Part shown: positions 24,658 through 31,663 of the stretch, in pieces | How the letters are laid out: each line of letters begins with the position of its first letter | Numbering within the stretch: the first letter of the stretch is position 1 | Source: Streptomyces sp. 378 | Lineage (GTDB): Bacteria > Actinomycetota > Actinomycetes > Streptomycetales > Streptomycetaceae | DNA: 35,079 bases | Reading direction: 5' to 3' | Assembly: GCF_030124145.1 (NCBI RefSeq) | Contig: NZ_JASKMS010000048.1 | Coordinates: 1 to 35,079, forward strand | The notes under the pieces: model-generated | Seen by the model: only the letters and a program-made list of their open reading frames with translations | What the model was told of the DNA's origin: nothing | Database searches by the model: none | Translations under genes and position numbers: made by a program

Positions 24658-24765
24658 GTGAGTGAGACACCGTCGAACACCCTGCAGTACCGCTTTGACG
24701 GGCCAGAAGAGGCTCCCGTCCTGATCCTGGGTCCCTCCCCGGGCACCACATGGCACAGGTTGTAG
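24658..24765 (+). pseudogene. 5' fragment of 3-oxoadipate enol-lactonase / PcaL gene (first 35 codons)
   Basis: From GTG 24658 the product reads VSETPSNTLQYRFDGPEEAP, then VLILGPSPGTTWHRL and stop. This is the characteristic N-terminus of the alpha/beta-hydrolase PcaD and of the fused PcaL of actinomycetes, normally followed by the rest of a roughly 260-residue hydrolase domain. Here it ends at TAG 24763-24765 after LGPSPGTTWHRL, before the nucleophile elbow. No other pca gene is nearby. A remnant of beta-ketoadipate pathway DNA is the best explanation. Confidence 0.7.
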
Positions 24766-25071
24766 GGACTGTCCAGGGGCGTCCAGGCCGGTCCGAGATG
24801 ATCGCGTAATGCCAGGTCAGGGCATTCTGGTCCGGGGGAGTCGACGCAGTCGGGGATAGGAGTGTGAGAGCGGGGTGTGACGAGAAGCCCCGCAGGTGCG
24901 GCCCGGCGGCTCTTCTGAGTACGTGGGGTTTCAGTGTCCGCCGTGAGCACCGTCGCACTCGGGTTCTCCTCTCTCGAGCACCCGAAGCAAGGACGCGGTG
25001 ACGACACGCGTCGTACGCCGACGCACAGCATCCGACCCGGGAACTCTTCGCGACCAACCAAGTCGTAGCCT
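24766..25071. other. Unassigned stretch after the pcaL fragment
   Basis: No gene, hairpin of note or recognisable attachment site was found. It separates the pcaL fragment from the DUF1360 gene and contains only shadow frames. Confidence 0.35.
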
Positions 25072-25584
25072 TCACCCCTGCAAAGCCCAATGCCTTTGCC
25101 GCATTGCGGTCCACTTTCCTGTAGGCCCCCGCCATTCGGGCTCCATGCGAAGAAGCCCTGCCGGGGCTCGGCGGGGATTCTGTGCACACGTGTCCCTGCC
25201 GCCCTCCGGCTCCGCCTGCTCGTGCAGCTCGGCGGGGCCCTGCGGCCGACGTACCGCGTGACTGGTGACGGACGCCTTGCTCAAGAGCCTGCTGAGCCGG
25301 AAGGTGGCGACCGAGGTCAGGACCACGTCCCAGGGCTGGGGCCGGTCGGGCAGAGGGCACCCGCGCAGCCGTACCACCGTGGCCCAGGCCGCCGTGTACG
25401 CCCCGAACCCCGTCATGGACGCGAGATGGCCGCACAGCGGCCGGTCGTGCCCTGCGGAGTACCGTCGTCCGGTGCGCCGGGCAAGCTCGCGCAGGCGTTG
25501 TGCGAGGCGGTTGTCAGCTATGGCGTCACCTGTGGTGTCATTCGCGTTGTCAGGCGTGGTGGCCAGGGGATCCATGGGCCACAC
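25072..25584 (-). CDS. DUF1360-domain protein with aberrant C-terminus
   Basis: The frame gives 170 residues. Residues about 45-128 match DUF1360 proteins: RPLCGHLASMTGFGAYTAAW, then PWDVVLTSVATFRLSRLLSK and GPAELHEQ. In intact members this is followed by a cysteine-containing membrane segment (LTCPFC-like) and a C-terminal membrane helix. Here similarity stops after EGGRD and the remaining 50 residues are polar and unrelated, so the 3' part seems to have been replaced or shifted. Function of the family is unknown. It overlaps the end of the broken Rieske gene at 25550, consistent with a former two-gene unit. Confidence 0.5.
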   Translation of the reverse strand: MWPMDPLATTPDNANDTTGDAIADNRLAQRLRELARRTGRRYSAGHDRPLCGHLASMTGFGAYTAAWATVVRLRGCPLPDRPQPWDVVLTSVATFRLSRLLSKASVTSHAVRRPQGPAELHEQAEPEGGRDTCAQNPRRAPAGLLRMEPEWRGPTGKWTAMRQRHWALQG

Positions 25585-26053
25585 CCTTCTCCGCTGCGCC
25601 CGGTTGCCGCTCCGTCTCCCGGCTGTTGTCCGCGTGCTCCGCCCGGCGCAGGCGTATCTCGACGTGGCCGCCGGTGATCCGAGCGCCGAAGGCGGGCTGG
25701 GGAGCCGTGGCGAGGCCGCGTACGTTCCAGCCGTTCCGTCGGTTAATCGTCCCCTCGGACAGCGGTCCGGCGAGGTGGCTGCACCGGTCGGCCAGCGCGT
25801 GGACGGTGCCGCCGGTTTCGCGCACGACCAGGACCGGCACGTCGTCCACGCTGCGCCGCACGGGCCGGCCGGCCAGGGACGCGTCCACGGTGCCGATCCG
25901 GTGCCAGCCCTCCGTGACCACGTGCGGTACCTCTTCGGGGGCGCCGGATGCCTGACGGTAGGCGAGGTGGCGGCCCAGCATGCCGCCGACTCCGACCGCC
26001 GTCAGTCCCAGCAGGCCGTAGGCTCGGCCGGCCGCGTGGCGTCCCCTGAGGCG
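25550..26053 (-). pseudogene. Broken Rieske [2Fe-2S] protein gene, second cluster box deleted
   Basis: The minus strand reads YGLLGLTAVGVGGMLGRHLA, then EVPHVVTEGWHRIG, ALADRCSHLAGPLSEG, and directly NGWNVRGLATAPQPAFGARI. The first Rieske box (Cys-Ser-His) is present. The second box (CPWHGS-type Cys-x2-His), which should lie between LSEG and DGWNV, is absent, so a 2Fe-2S cluster cannot be ligated. Intact relatives also have an N-terminal DUF2231 membrane domain, and here the preceding residues do not match it; the open frame merely continues upstream to 26263. It is likely a pseudogene with two deletions. Confidence 0.65.
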
Positions 26054-26263
26054 GCAGGTGAGTGAGAGCGGGCCAGGTTTGGATGCCAGTGGAGGGGGGC
26101 GACGCCTGATCCCAGAAGCTGGCGCCCGCGTGTCCGACCGAAAGATCATTACGGGACAAGCCTTGGCTGCGCCCAGGTCGATGGAAGGCGGGATGGAAGC
26201 TCCCCGCGCACGCCACTTTCGTGACCGGTCCGCGCCCGGGACGGCGTCCCGTGCGCCTCGCAT

Positions 26264-26287
26264 GGTTACCCCGCCCCTGAGGGGTAC
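26264..26287 (+). promoter_or_regulatory. SigB-type promoter upstream of the SPW gene
   Basis: GGTT (26264-26267), a 14-bp spacer and GGGTAC (26282-26287) fit the Streptomyces SigB-type consensus GNNT-N14-16-GGGTAC/T. It lies 44 bp before the ATG of the SPW protein, and a SigB-family sigma factor is encoded 1.4 kb away. Confidence 0.6.
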
Positions 26288-26330
26288 TCGCCTTCACGTA
26301 ATACACATAACGGGCAAATCGGAGGTCGGA

Positions 26331-26801
26331 ATGGCAACACATCCCCGGTCGGACATGGACACGCACCCCGACATCCGCGCCATGCGCAGTCGACACGAGA
26401 TGGCCGAGCGTGTCGCCAGTACTCCGAAGGCGCAGGCCGTCGAGGCGATGGCACTGATCACGGGCCTCTATCTGGCGGCCTCACCGTGGATCGCGGGCTT
26501 CAGCGACTTTTCCACCCTGGCTGTCAACAACTTGATCGTCGGCATCGCTTACGCCGTGATCATGAGCGGTGGCTTTGGCCGGGCATACGAGCGCTCGCAC
26601 AGCATGGCGTGGGCCGCCTGCGCACTCAGCGTGTGGACGATCTTTGCGCCCTGGGTTGTAGCAGGGGACGTCAGTACCACCAGGACCATAGTCAACAACA
26701 TCATCGTCGGCGTGATCGCGCTCCTGCTGGCCCTTATGGCCGCCGCAGCCGCCCGCCCGGTGGATCGGTCGTCCGGCGATCGCTCATCCCCGCCCGAGTG
26801 A
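26331..26801 (+). CDS. SPW-repeat membrane protein
   Basis: The 156-residue product has four hydrophobic segments in two halves, each with the SPW-type motif: GLYLAASPWIAGFS near residue 45 and WTIFAPWVVAGD near residue 105. SPW proteins are small bacterial membrane proteins of unknown function. The N-terminal 35 residues are charged and include histidines. ATG 26331 has GGAGG five bases upstream; an in-frame extension of 91 residues upstream is rejected. A SigB-type promoter at 26264 suggests stress induction. Confidence 0.85.
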   Translation: MATHPRSDMDTHPDIRAMRSRHEMAERVASTPKAQAVEAMALITGLYLAASPWIAGFSDFSTLAVNNLIVGIAYAVIMSGGFGRAYERSHSMAWAACALSVWTIFAPWVVAGDVSTTRTIVNNIIVGVIALLLALMAAAAARPVDRSSGDRSSPPE

Positions 26802-26870
26802 TCGAGCTCAATCCGAAGATCACGGCACCTACCCCTACCGCGCTACCGGGAGCCGCCCATTGTCCGTGCT

Positions 26871-26904
26871 CTGCCCCCGTTGGGTCGCGTCCTGGCGGGG
26901 GCAG
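26871..26904 (+). terminator. Hairpin downstream of the SPW gene
   Basis: CTGCCCCCG (26871-26879) and CGGGGGCAG (26896-26904) form a perfect 9-bp GC stem with a 16-nt loop, 70 bp after the stop at 26801. Confidence 0.45.
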
Positions 26905-27044
26905 GTCCCTGTGCGGCACTACCTGTCGAGGCCGGTGGAGTCTCAATGGGCGAGTCAAGGGTCGCTCGGGTTGTCAGGCCGTGCAGCGGCGGTACGCGAG
27001 CGGGATGCCCCGGATACGGAGGCCGGGTATCACTGGAGATCGTC

Positions 27045-27161
27045 ATGGCCGTCGCCCAGGGCTTTGAGGTCCAGTGGGAGCCGGTCGGTAGACGCATCAC
27101 CGCCCGCATCACTCTGCCCGACGACCCCAGCGGCGAGGTCACCGGACGCAGTCCCCAGTAA
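27045..27161 (+). CDS. Possible small protein, 38 residues, no known family
   Basis: ATG 27045 has GGAG six bases upstream and opens a frame for MAVAQGFEVQWEPVGRRITA, ending at TAA 27161. No family was recognised. The normal ribosome-binding site and the alternating polar/hydrophobic pattern (a short beta-rich peptide) make it worth listing. The in-frame region upstream of the ATG looks non-coding. Confidence 0.4.
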   Translation: MAVAQGFEVQWEPVGRRITARITLPDDPSGEVTGRSPQ

Positions 27162-27223
27162 CGGTCGGCGCGCCGTCGGCCCAAGGACCGGGCGAGCGCC
27201 GAGGTACGGATCAGGCTGTTTGT

Positions 27224-27238
27224 GTGACATTGGGTCAC
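27224..27238. promoter_or_regulatory. Inverted repeat GTGAC-N5-GTCAC
   Basis: GTGACATTGGGTCAC is a perfect 5-bp inverted repeat with a 5-bp spacer. It resembles Crp/Fnr-type half-sites. It lies between the small ORF at 27045 and the conserved ORF at 27336. No regulator can be assigned. Confidence 0.25.
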
Positions 27239-27335
27239 GTAATCGACACCCGCGACGCCCTCCGAGCGCGGGACAATTCGACGCCGACGGGCGGGTGGCG
27301 TACGACCCACATCCCGGAGTCCCGCGTTTCGACTG

Positions 27336-27581
27336 GTGTGCCACCCTCCTGACCGGGCAGCCGACTCGCTGCACAGCCCTGCCGGGAGCACGCTGGGAAC
27401 CAGCGCGCCGATCGTCGTACACCTGCCCTCCCGCACCGGTGGCCGGAGTGTCACCGTGCACTCGCACGGCCGGGACGAGATCCTCGGCACCGGCTACAGC
27501 GACCACGACCTGGTGGTGTTTCTCGAAGCGGCGGGCGTCGACGATCCCGAGGGGGTGTTGGACGATCCGCGGGGGGAATAG
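27336..27581 (+). CDS. Conserved small actinobacterial protein of unknown function
   Basis: The frame ends with PIVVHLPSRTGGRSVTVHSH, then DEILGTGYSDHDLVVFLEAA and GVDDPEGVLDDPR. It resembles a group of small Streptomyces proteins with a VHLPS-x-TGGR-x-VTV start and a DLxxFL helix; no biochemical role is known. Those relatives begin at about MxVHLPS, so the first 25 residues here may not be translated. No good start codon or ribosome-binding site is near the domain, and the GTG at 27336 is the only standard one, so the 5' end is uncertain. Confidence 0.5.
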   Translation: MCHPPDRAADSLHSPAGSTLGTSAPIVVHLPSRTGGRSVTVHSHGRDEILGTGYSDHDLVVFLEAAGVDDPEGVLDDPRGE

Positions 27582-27713
27582 GCGGAGGCGGTCCACACGG
27601 GTGGAGCGCGCCCTGAGGGTCTGAGGCGGGCCGCTCGCAGCCGACCGTGCAGAGGCGGTGGCGTGGTACATGGGCACCACGACCGTAAGGCGCGCGCCTT
27701 TTGGACCGCGGTG

Positions 27714-28562
27714 TCAGTTGGTGGTGAGCATGCCCTGGCGGAGCTGGGCAAGGGTGCGCGACAGCAGCCGGGAGACGTGCATCTGGGAGACGCCGAGCCG
27801 TTCGCCGATCTGGGCCTGGGTGAGCTCCTCCACGAACCGCCAGTGCAGGATCTTGCGCGCTCGCTCGTCGAGGTCGGCGATCATCGGGGCGAGTGCGTGG
27901 AAGTCCTCCACCAGTTCCAGGGCGCCGTCGTCGCTGCCGATGAAGTCGGACAGGGCGGTCTCGCCGTCCTCGCTGTTGCCGATGGCGGCGTCCAGGGAGG
28001 AGGAGCGGTAGCCGTTGGAGGCCAGCCGCGCCTCGATGACTTCCTTTTCCTCCAGGTTCATCAGCTGGGCCAGTTCCGCCACGGTCGGGGTGCGGCCCAG
28101 ACGGCTGCTCAGTTCTTCGGTGGCGCGCGCCAGCTGGACGCGGGCCTCCTGCAGGCGGCGCGGCACGTGCACGGCCCAGGTGGTGTCACGGAAGAACCGC
28201 TTGATCTCTCCCACGATGTAGGGGATCGAGAAGGAGGTGAACTCCACCTCGCGGGAGAGCTCGAACCGGTCGATGGCCTTGATGAGACCGATCACGCCGA
28301 CCTGGACGATGTCCTCCATCTCCTCCTGGTCCCGGCTGCGGAAACGGGAGGCCGCGTAGCGGACCAGGGAGATGTTCATCTCGATCAGCGTGTTGCGCGC
28401 GTACTGGTACTCCGGCGTGCCCTCCTCCAGCCGGTTCAGCTGCTGGAAGAACAGGCGGGTGAGCTCACGCGCGTCCTTCGGAGCGACCTTCGACGGGTCG
28501 GCCACCTCCGGCAGTTCAGCGCACTGCGCCTCCGTCGTCGCTGCTGCCGTATCCGTAACCAT
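27714..28562 (-). CDS. RNA polymerase sigma factor, SigB/SigF/SigG stress family
   Basis: The 282-residue product has all group-3 sigma regions. Region 2 includes EYQYARNTLIEMNISLVRYA, VGVIGLIKAIDRFELSR and FTSFSIPYIVGEIKRFFRDT; region 3 includes LGRTPTVAELAQLMNLEEKE; region 4 is LTQAQIGERLGVSQMHVSRL. This is the Streptomyces SigB-like group used in osmotic, oxidative and developmental stress. ATG 28562 is chosen because GGGAGGG precedes it and a SigB-type promoter (28621-28645) lies between it and the upstream in-frame ATG at 28643, which suggests autoregulation. No intact anti-sigma/anti-anti-sigma pair was seen adjacent; the nearest partner-like gene is the ATPase domain at 30340. Confidence 0.93.
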   Translation of the reverse strand: MVTDTAAATTEAQCAELPEVADPSKVAPKDARELTRLFFQQLNRLEEGTPEYQYARNTLIEMNISLVRYAASRFRSRDQEEMEDIVQVGVIGLIKAIDRFELSREVEFTSFSIPYIVGEIKRFFRDTTWAVHVPRRLQEARVQLARATEELSSRLGRTPTVAELAQLMNLEEKEVIEARLASNGYRSSSLDAAIGNSEDGETALSDFIGSDDGALELVEDFHALAPMIADLDERARKILHWRFVEELTQAQIGERLGVSQMHVSRLLSRTLAQLRQGMLTTN

Positions 28563-28620
28563 GTGTCCCTCCCTTGTCGGCCATGCCGACACCGCCCGCC
28601 TCAACTCGCCAATGCCGCGC

Positions 28621-28645
28621 ATACCCCTTCCCCCCACCTTCATGC
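28621..28645 (-). promoter_or_regulatory. SigB-type promoter of the sigma-factor gene
   Basis: On the minus strand GCAT (28645-28642), 15 bp, and GGGTAT (28626-28621) match GNNT-N14-16-GGGTAC/T. It is about 60 bp upstream of ATG 28562. Autoregulation by SigB-type factors is known in Streptomyces; here it is inferred. Confidence 0.5.
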
Positions 28646-28862
28646 TTACTCCTTGCGCGGGAGTGAGCCGGTCGGCGAGCGCATTAAGAGGCCCTAACAG
28701 AGGTCGATGATCACCGCCGAGGACTCTGCCTTGTCGCGGTCGGCAGGCTCCCGGCCGACGCCGTCTGGTGGCGTGTTGGCCTCGGCTGAGGACCCTGCTG
28801 TGCGCCGAGGGCGCCCTGCCGGTGACTGTGCTGACGCCGACCGGGCTTGCCTGCGTGCAGGG

Positions 28863-28891
28863 GTGGGCTCCTTCTGGCAGGAGGAGCCCAC
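28863..28891. terminator. GC hairpin, 10-bp perfect stem
   Basis: GTGGGCTCCT (28863-28872) pairs with AGGAGCCCAC (28882-28891) over a 9-nt loop. No gene clearly ends here on either strand, so its role is uncertain; it may insulate the sigma gene from the GlsB gene. Confidence 0.4.
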
Positions 28892-29088
28892 TTCGGGGGG
28901 TGTGTGAAGGCTATTCCCTGCGCAGGCCCCTCCGGGCGCATCATCCGCAGCAGCAGTGGCACGCTGAGCAGCGTGCCCACGCCGACCACGGCCGTGCCCA
29001 CGCCGGTCACCGTTCGCCGCCTGACGTTGCCGCCGCGCTGACGGCGGGAGATGGGTTGGGAACTGGCACGGTCGCGTTCGGCAAAGAC

Positions 29089-29111
29089 GTTTGTTCAGGC
29101 GAGATTGGTAC
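29089..29111 (+). promoter_or_regulatory. Weak SigB-type promoter candidate before the GlsB gene
   Basis: GTTT (29089-29092), 13 bp and TGGTAC (29106-29111) approximate the SigB-type consensus, with one -10 mismatch and a spacer one base short of the usual range. GlsB/YeaQ proteins are often general-stress genes. Confidence 0.3.
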
Positions 29112-29137
29112 GAACGATGAGCTGACACAGCCTTTAT

Positions 29138-29437
29138 ATGACGAAGTGGAGAGGCGCCAGGGGCATCATCGCGTGGATCATCATCGGCCTGCTCGCCGGC
29201 GCCATCGCCAAGGCTTTGATGCCGGGCAAGGACCCGGGCGGCATCATCATCACCATGCTCATCGGCATCGTCGGCGGTCTGCTCGGCGGCTGGCTCGGCA
29301 AGGTGATCTTCGGGGTTGACTCCGTCGACGGGTTCTTCGACCTCTCCACCTGGATCGCCGCGATCATCGGCTCCGTCATCCTGCTCGCCCTCTACCGCCT
29401 CGTCGTCGGTAACCGGCATTCGCACCGCCACGCATGA
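29138..29437 (+). CDS. GlsB/YeaQ/YmgE family (transglycosylase-associated) membrane protein
   Basis: The 99-residue product has three hydrophobic, glycine-rich segments: GIIAWIIIGLLAGAIAKALM, then ITMLIGIVGGLLGGWLGKVI and WIAAIIGSVILLALYRLVV. The family are small stress-linked membrane proteins of unknown mechanism; the transglycosylase label is historical. Relatives usually begin at MGIIAWI; here that position reads RGIIAWI and the first ATG is eight codons upstream, with only a weak ribosome-binding site. The tail is histidine-rich (RHSHRHA). Confidence 0.85.
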   Translation: MTKWRGARGIIAWIIIGLLAGAIAKALMPGKDPGGIIITMLIGIVGGLLGGWLGKVIFGVDSVDGFFDLSTWIAAIIGSVILLALYRLVVGNRHSHRHA

Positions 29438-29628
29438 CCAGCTGAAGGCATAACAACGCCTCCGGACACACCTGGACGGCCGGGCCACCCGTGATCCACC
29501 CGCCGGTTGCCGTCGTCCGGGATCCACCGCGTCCTCCCACCGTCCGAACAGGCGCCTGTGCAGCTCCGTGGCATGATCGTGCTTCTCGTGGGCAGGCGAC
29601 CTGCGTGTCATGCGCCCCGGCTCAACTT

Positions 29629-29946
29629 GTGTCCCGGGTGAGCTCTTGCCTGGTCCAGGCCGGCTTTCAGGTGCTGGGCGACGCGGACAGCGGGGTTCCG
29701 GGGCTGCGGGTGACTGAGGTGTCCGCGGGCGCTCTGGTCAGCTGGACGGCCTCGGACGGGTTCACCGCGCTCGCCCGTGACCAGGCAGGCCGGGCAGCAA
29801 GCCACGACAGCATGAGAGTGATCGTGCAGGCCGCAGTAGCAGGGCTGCTGATCCAGCGCGGACACACCGTCACCGAAACGCCTGATGGCGGTGGCCTGGT
29901 GGTGTTCGCCGAAGCGGCTCTGCCACGGGGCGGCAAGGGCAGCTAG
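29629..29946 (+). CDS. Conserved Streptomyces hypothetical protein
   Basis: From GTG 29629 the product is about 105 residues with VSSCLVQAGFQVLGDADSGV, then AGALVSWTASDGFTALARDQ and MRVIVQAAVAGLLIQRGHTV followed by TETPDGGGLVVF. It resembles a Streptomyces-restricted family seen near stress and phosphatase genes; no function is known. The predicted shape is a small alpha/beta domain. GTG 29638 is an equally possible start and neither has a clear ribosome-binding site. Confidence 0.5.
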   Translation: MSRVSSCLVQAGFQVLGDADSGVPGLRVTEVSAGALVSWTASDGFTALARDQAGRAASHDSMRVIVQAAVAGLLIQRGHTVTETPDGGGLVVFAEAALPRGGKGS

Positions 29947-30214
29947 GGACCGGCCCGCCCGACGCACTGGGCACCGGCGGCGTGCGGGGGGAAGTCGGCG
30001 TCGCTCGCGGCCCTGCCAGCCGGCGGCGCCACCCCGCACGCCGGCACCGTGCCCACCCCGACCGCTCCGCAGGGCGGCGCCGAAGCCGACACGGTGTCCG
30101 TGCGTCCGGGGCTGCCCCTGGGCGAAGGCGCGGAGCCCTTCGAAGCCACCGAGCCCTGGTGATGTCCCGTCCTTCTACACCGGCGCACTGGCGCGAGATC
30201 CGTTCCGCACCCGC

Positions 30215-30343
30215 GGACTGACCGTGGTGCGGGAAGGCACGGCTGGAGGCGCTGAAGGCGGCCGCCCGGTCACGGAAATCGGTGGCCGCATTCTGGAAGA
30301 ACTTCTGCAGCAGCCCTTGGACGACGACCTGGCACTTCTGTGA
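30215..30343 (+). pseudogene. Frameshifted end of a SpoIIE/PP2C-type phosphatase domain
   Basis: One frame gives ARLEALKAAARS and the next gives GGRILEELLQQPLDDDLALL before TGA. Together they resemble the last helix and final strand of PP2C/SpoIIE phosphatases (a C-terminal DD-x-ALL motif). Adding one base before TGA at 30341 would make DDDLALLVTQVRRLPED, joining smoothly to the ATPase domain that follows, as in SpoIIE-HATPase fusion proteins. The catalytic part of the phosphatase is missing upstream. Confidence 0.5.
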
Positions 30344-30744
30344 CCCAGGTGCGCCGACTTCCCGAAGATGCCACGGCCATCTGGGAGCTGGCCGCCGACC
30401 CCAGCATCGTCGCAGGGGTACGCCGTCGAGTCGCCGACCAGCTGACCTCCAGGGGGCTGGAGTATCTGGTGTTCACCACAGAGCTGATCGTCAGCGAGCT
30501 GGTCACCAACGCCATCCGCTACGGCAGCGCCCCAGTGGGCCTGCGGCTGATTCGGGATCAACGTTTGATCTGCGAGGTCTCCGATCCCAGCCAGACGCAG
30601 CCGCATCTGCGACGGGCCCGGTGGACGGACGAAGGCGGCCGCGGGCTGTTCCTGGTGGCGCAGCTGACCCATCGCTGGGGCAGCCGGTACACCGTTGCGG
30701 GCAAAACCATCTGGATCGAACAACTGTCGGAAGAAGTGCCCTGA
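30340..30744 (+). CDS. HATPase_c domain protein, RsbW-like (separated from a SpoIIE fusion)
   Basis: The 134-residue product is a GHKL ATPase domain of the type fused to SpoIIE phosphatases or standing alone as anti-sigma kinase. The N-box is ELIVSELVTNAIRYG, the G1-type box is EVSDPS and the G2 region is DEGGRGLFLVAQL, ending with GKTIWIEQ. GTG 30340 overlaps the TGA of the frameshifted phosphatase end. It may be translated by coupling, but it more likely became separate through a one-base deletion. In an intact system such domains phosphorylate anti-anti-sigma factors; here it might act on the SigB-type factor, which is speculative. Confidence 0.6.
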   Translation: MTQVRRLPEDATAIWELAADPSIVAGVRRRVADQLTSRGLEYLVFTTELIVSELVTNAIRYGSAPVGLRLIRDQRLICEVSDPSQTQPHLRRARWTDEGGRGLFLVAQLTHRWGSRYTVAGKTIWIEQLSEEVP

Positions 30745-31403
30745 CCTATCGGCCCGGTTGGCTGATGTGATGCGTGCGGGCGCTTCAGTCGACGGTCATG
30801 AGCACACGTCGCGCCGGCGGCCTGCCTGGCCACTCTGTCGGAGTAGTACTCGAAGACGTCCCGTCGGCATGCGCGGGAGTACGAACGGCTCATCCAGCAC
30901 TCCCAGAGCCTGATCACCCGGGCCGCCATCACCCAAATGACCAGGCGCCTCGCCCACACCGAAGAGGTGGGCTCGCTCATCCGGGACCGGGAACGGCAGC
31001 CGCTGCGTGGTCATCCGCACAGTCTCGCAGCTGCGTTTCCTGGGCGGCGGCAGCTTTTCCCCGGCCGTCGCGGCAGCGTGCCGGTTGGCAACTTTTCCTG
31101 AGACGTTGAACTCCGCGTGAATTAATATCTGTTCCCGAGGGATCAGATTTTGGGGGACCGGGCAGCGGGAGTTTTTGCCGCGAAGGGCAGAGTGGAATTA
31201 TCCAACACGCACGGGCCGCTCCGGCGTGCTAGTGTCTATCTCAGTTGCAGTTGTGGTTCCCAAGACTTCAAGTGCCCCCACCAGGTTTCTGCCGGTCGGG
31301 AGCACTTTTGTATTTCCGGTCATTTCCGGGCGGGGTAATCATCGCGGCGACACGGCGTCCGCGTGGTGCGGACGCCGATGCACTGCCCCAAAGGAGATAT
31401 GAC
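30745..31403. other. Long upstream region of the cold-shock gene
   Basis: A degenerate open frame (about 30846-31101, containing REYERLIQHSQSLITRAAI) has no start codon or known family. From about 31105 the DNA becomes AT-richer (TTGAAC at 31106, GAATTAATATCTG), then leads into the cold-shock gene. The last 50 bp carry a strong hairpin (31353-31377). A promoter is expected here but no pair of elements is convincing. Confidence 0.4.
31353..31377 (+). promoter_or_regulatory. 5'-UTR hairpin of the cold-shock gene
   Basis: CGGCGTCCGC (31353-31362) and GCGGACGCCG (31368-31377) form a perfect 10-bp stem with a 5-nt loop. It ends 13 bases before the AAGGAG ribosome-binding site, a place where temperature-dependent structure could affect translation or mRNA stability. 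Confidence 0.5.
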
Positions 31404-31607
31404 ATGGCTGCTGGTACCGTGAAGTGGTTCAACGCGGAAAAGGGCTTCGGCTTCATCGAGCAGGACGGTGGCGGCGCCGACGTGTTCGCCCACTACTCGA
31501 ACATTGCCGCGCAGGGTTTCCGTGAGCTGCTCGAGGGCCAGAAGGTGAACTTCGACATCGCGCAGGGTCAGAAGGGCCCGACGGCCGAGAACATCGTTCC
31601 GGCCTGA
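31404..31607 (+). CDS. Cold-shock protein (CspA family)
   Basis: The 67-residue product is a single cold-shock domain. RNP1 is KGFGFI and the RNP2-like segment is DVFAHYSNI; the start is MAAGTVKWFNAEKGFGFIEQ. It binds single-stranded RNA/DNA as an RNA chaperone in the cytoplasm. ATG 31404 has AAGGAG seven bases upstream. It is followed by a strong terminator (31626-31663) and then a DEAD-box helicase, the same pairing as in other Streptomyces cold-shock loci. RNP2 has alanine-histidine-tyrosine where VHFS is usual, a mild variant. Confidence 0.95.
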   Translation: MAAGTVKWFNAEKGFGFIEQDGGGADVFAHYSNIAAQGFRELLEGQKVNFDIAQGQKGPTAENIVPA

Positions 31608-31625
31608 CGCTCACGCGCAATCCGT

Positions 31626-31663
31626 AGCTGGGGCCCGCATCCTTCGGGGTGCGGGCCCCAGCT
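31626..31663 (+). terminator. UUCG-capped terminator after the cold-shock gene
   Basis: A 17-bp stem, AGCTGGGGCCCGCATCC paired with GGGTGCGGGCCCCAGCT (one G-T pair), is closed by a TTCG tetraloop. It starts 19 bp after the stop at 31607 and separates the abundant csp message from the helicase gene. A second, bulged hairpin lies at 31705-31740. Confidence 0.85.

Larger units (their letters stand above)
28563..29137. other. Divergent intergenic region between sigma factor and GlsB genes
   Basis: It holds the sigma-gene promoter, a hairpin (28863-28891) and a weak SigB-like promoter (29089-29111). A minus-strand frame beginning near 29010 (MTGVGTAVVGVGTLLSVPLL) could be a leftover membrane segment, but it has no ribosome-binding site and no family match, so it is not called. 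Confidence 0.4.

Noticed and set aside
24766..24860. Possible integration (att) site in the unassigned stretch
   Set aside because: No tRNA, integrase or matching direct repeat was found in the window.
28694..29611. 305-codon minus-strand frame across the GlsB gene
   Set aside because: Antisense of GlsB in its middle part and low-complexity elsewhere.
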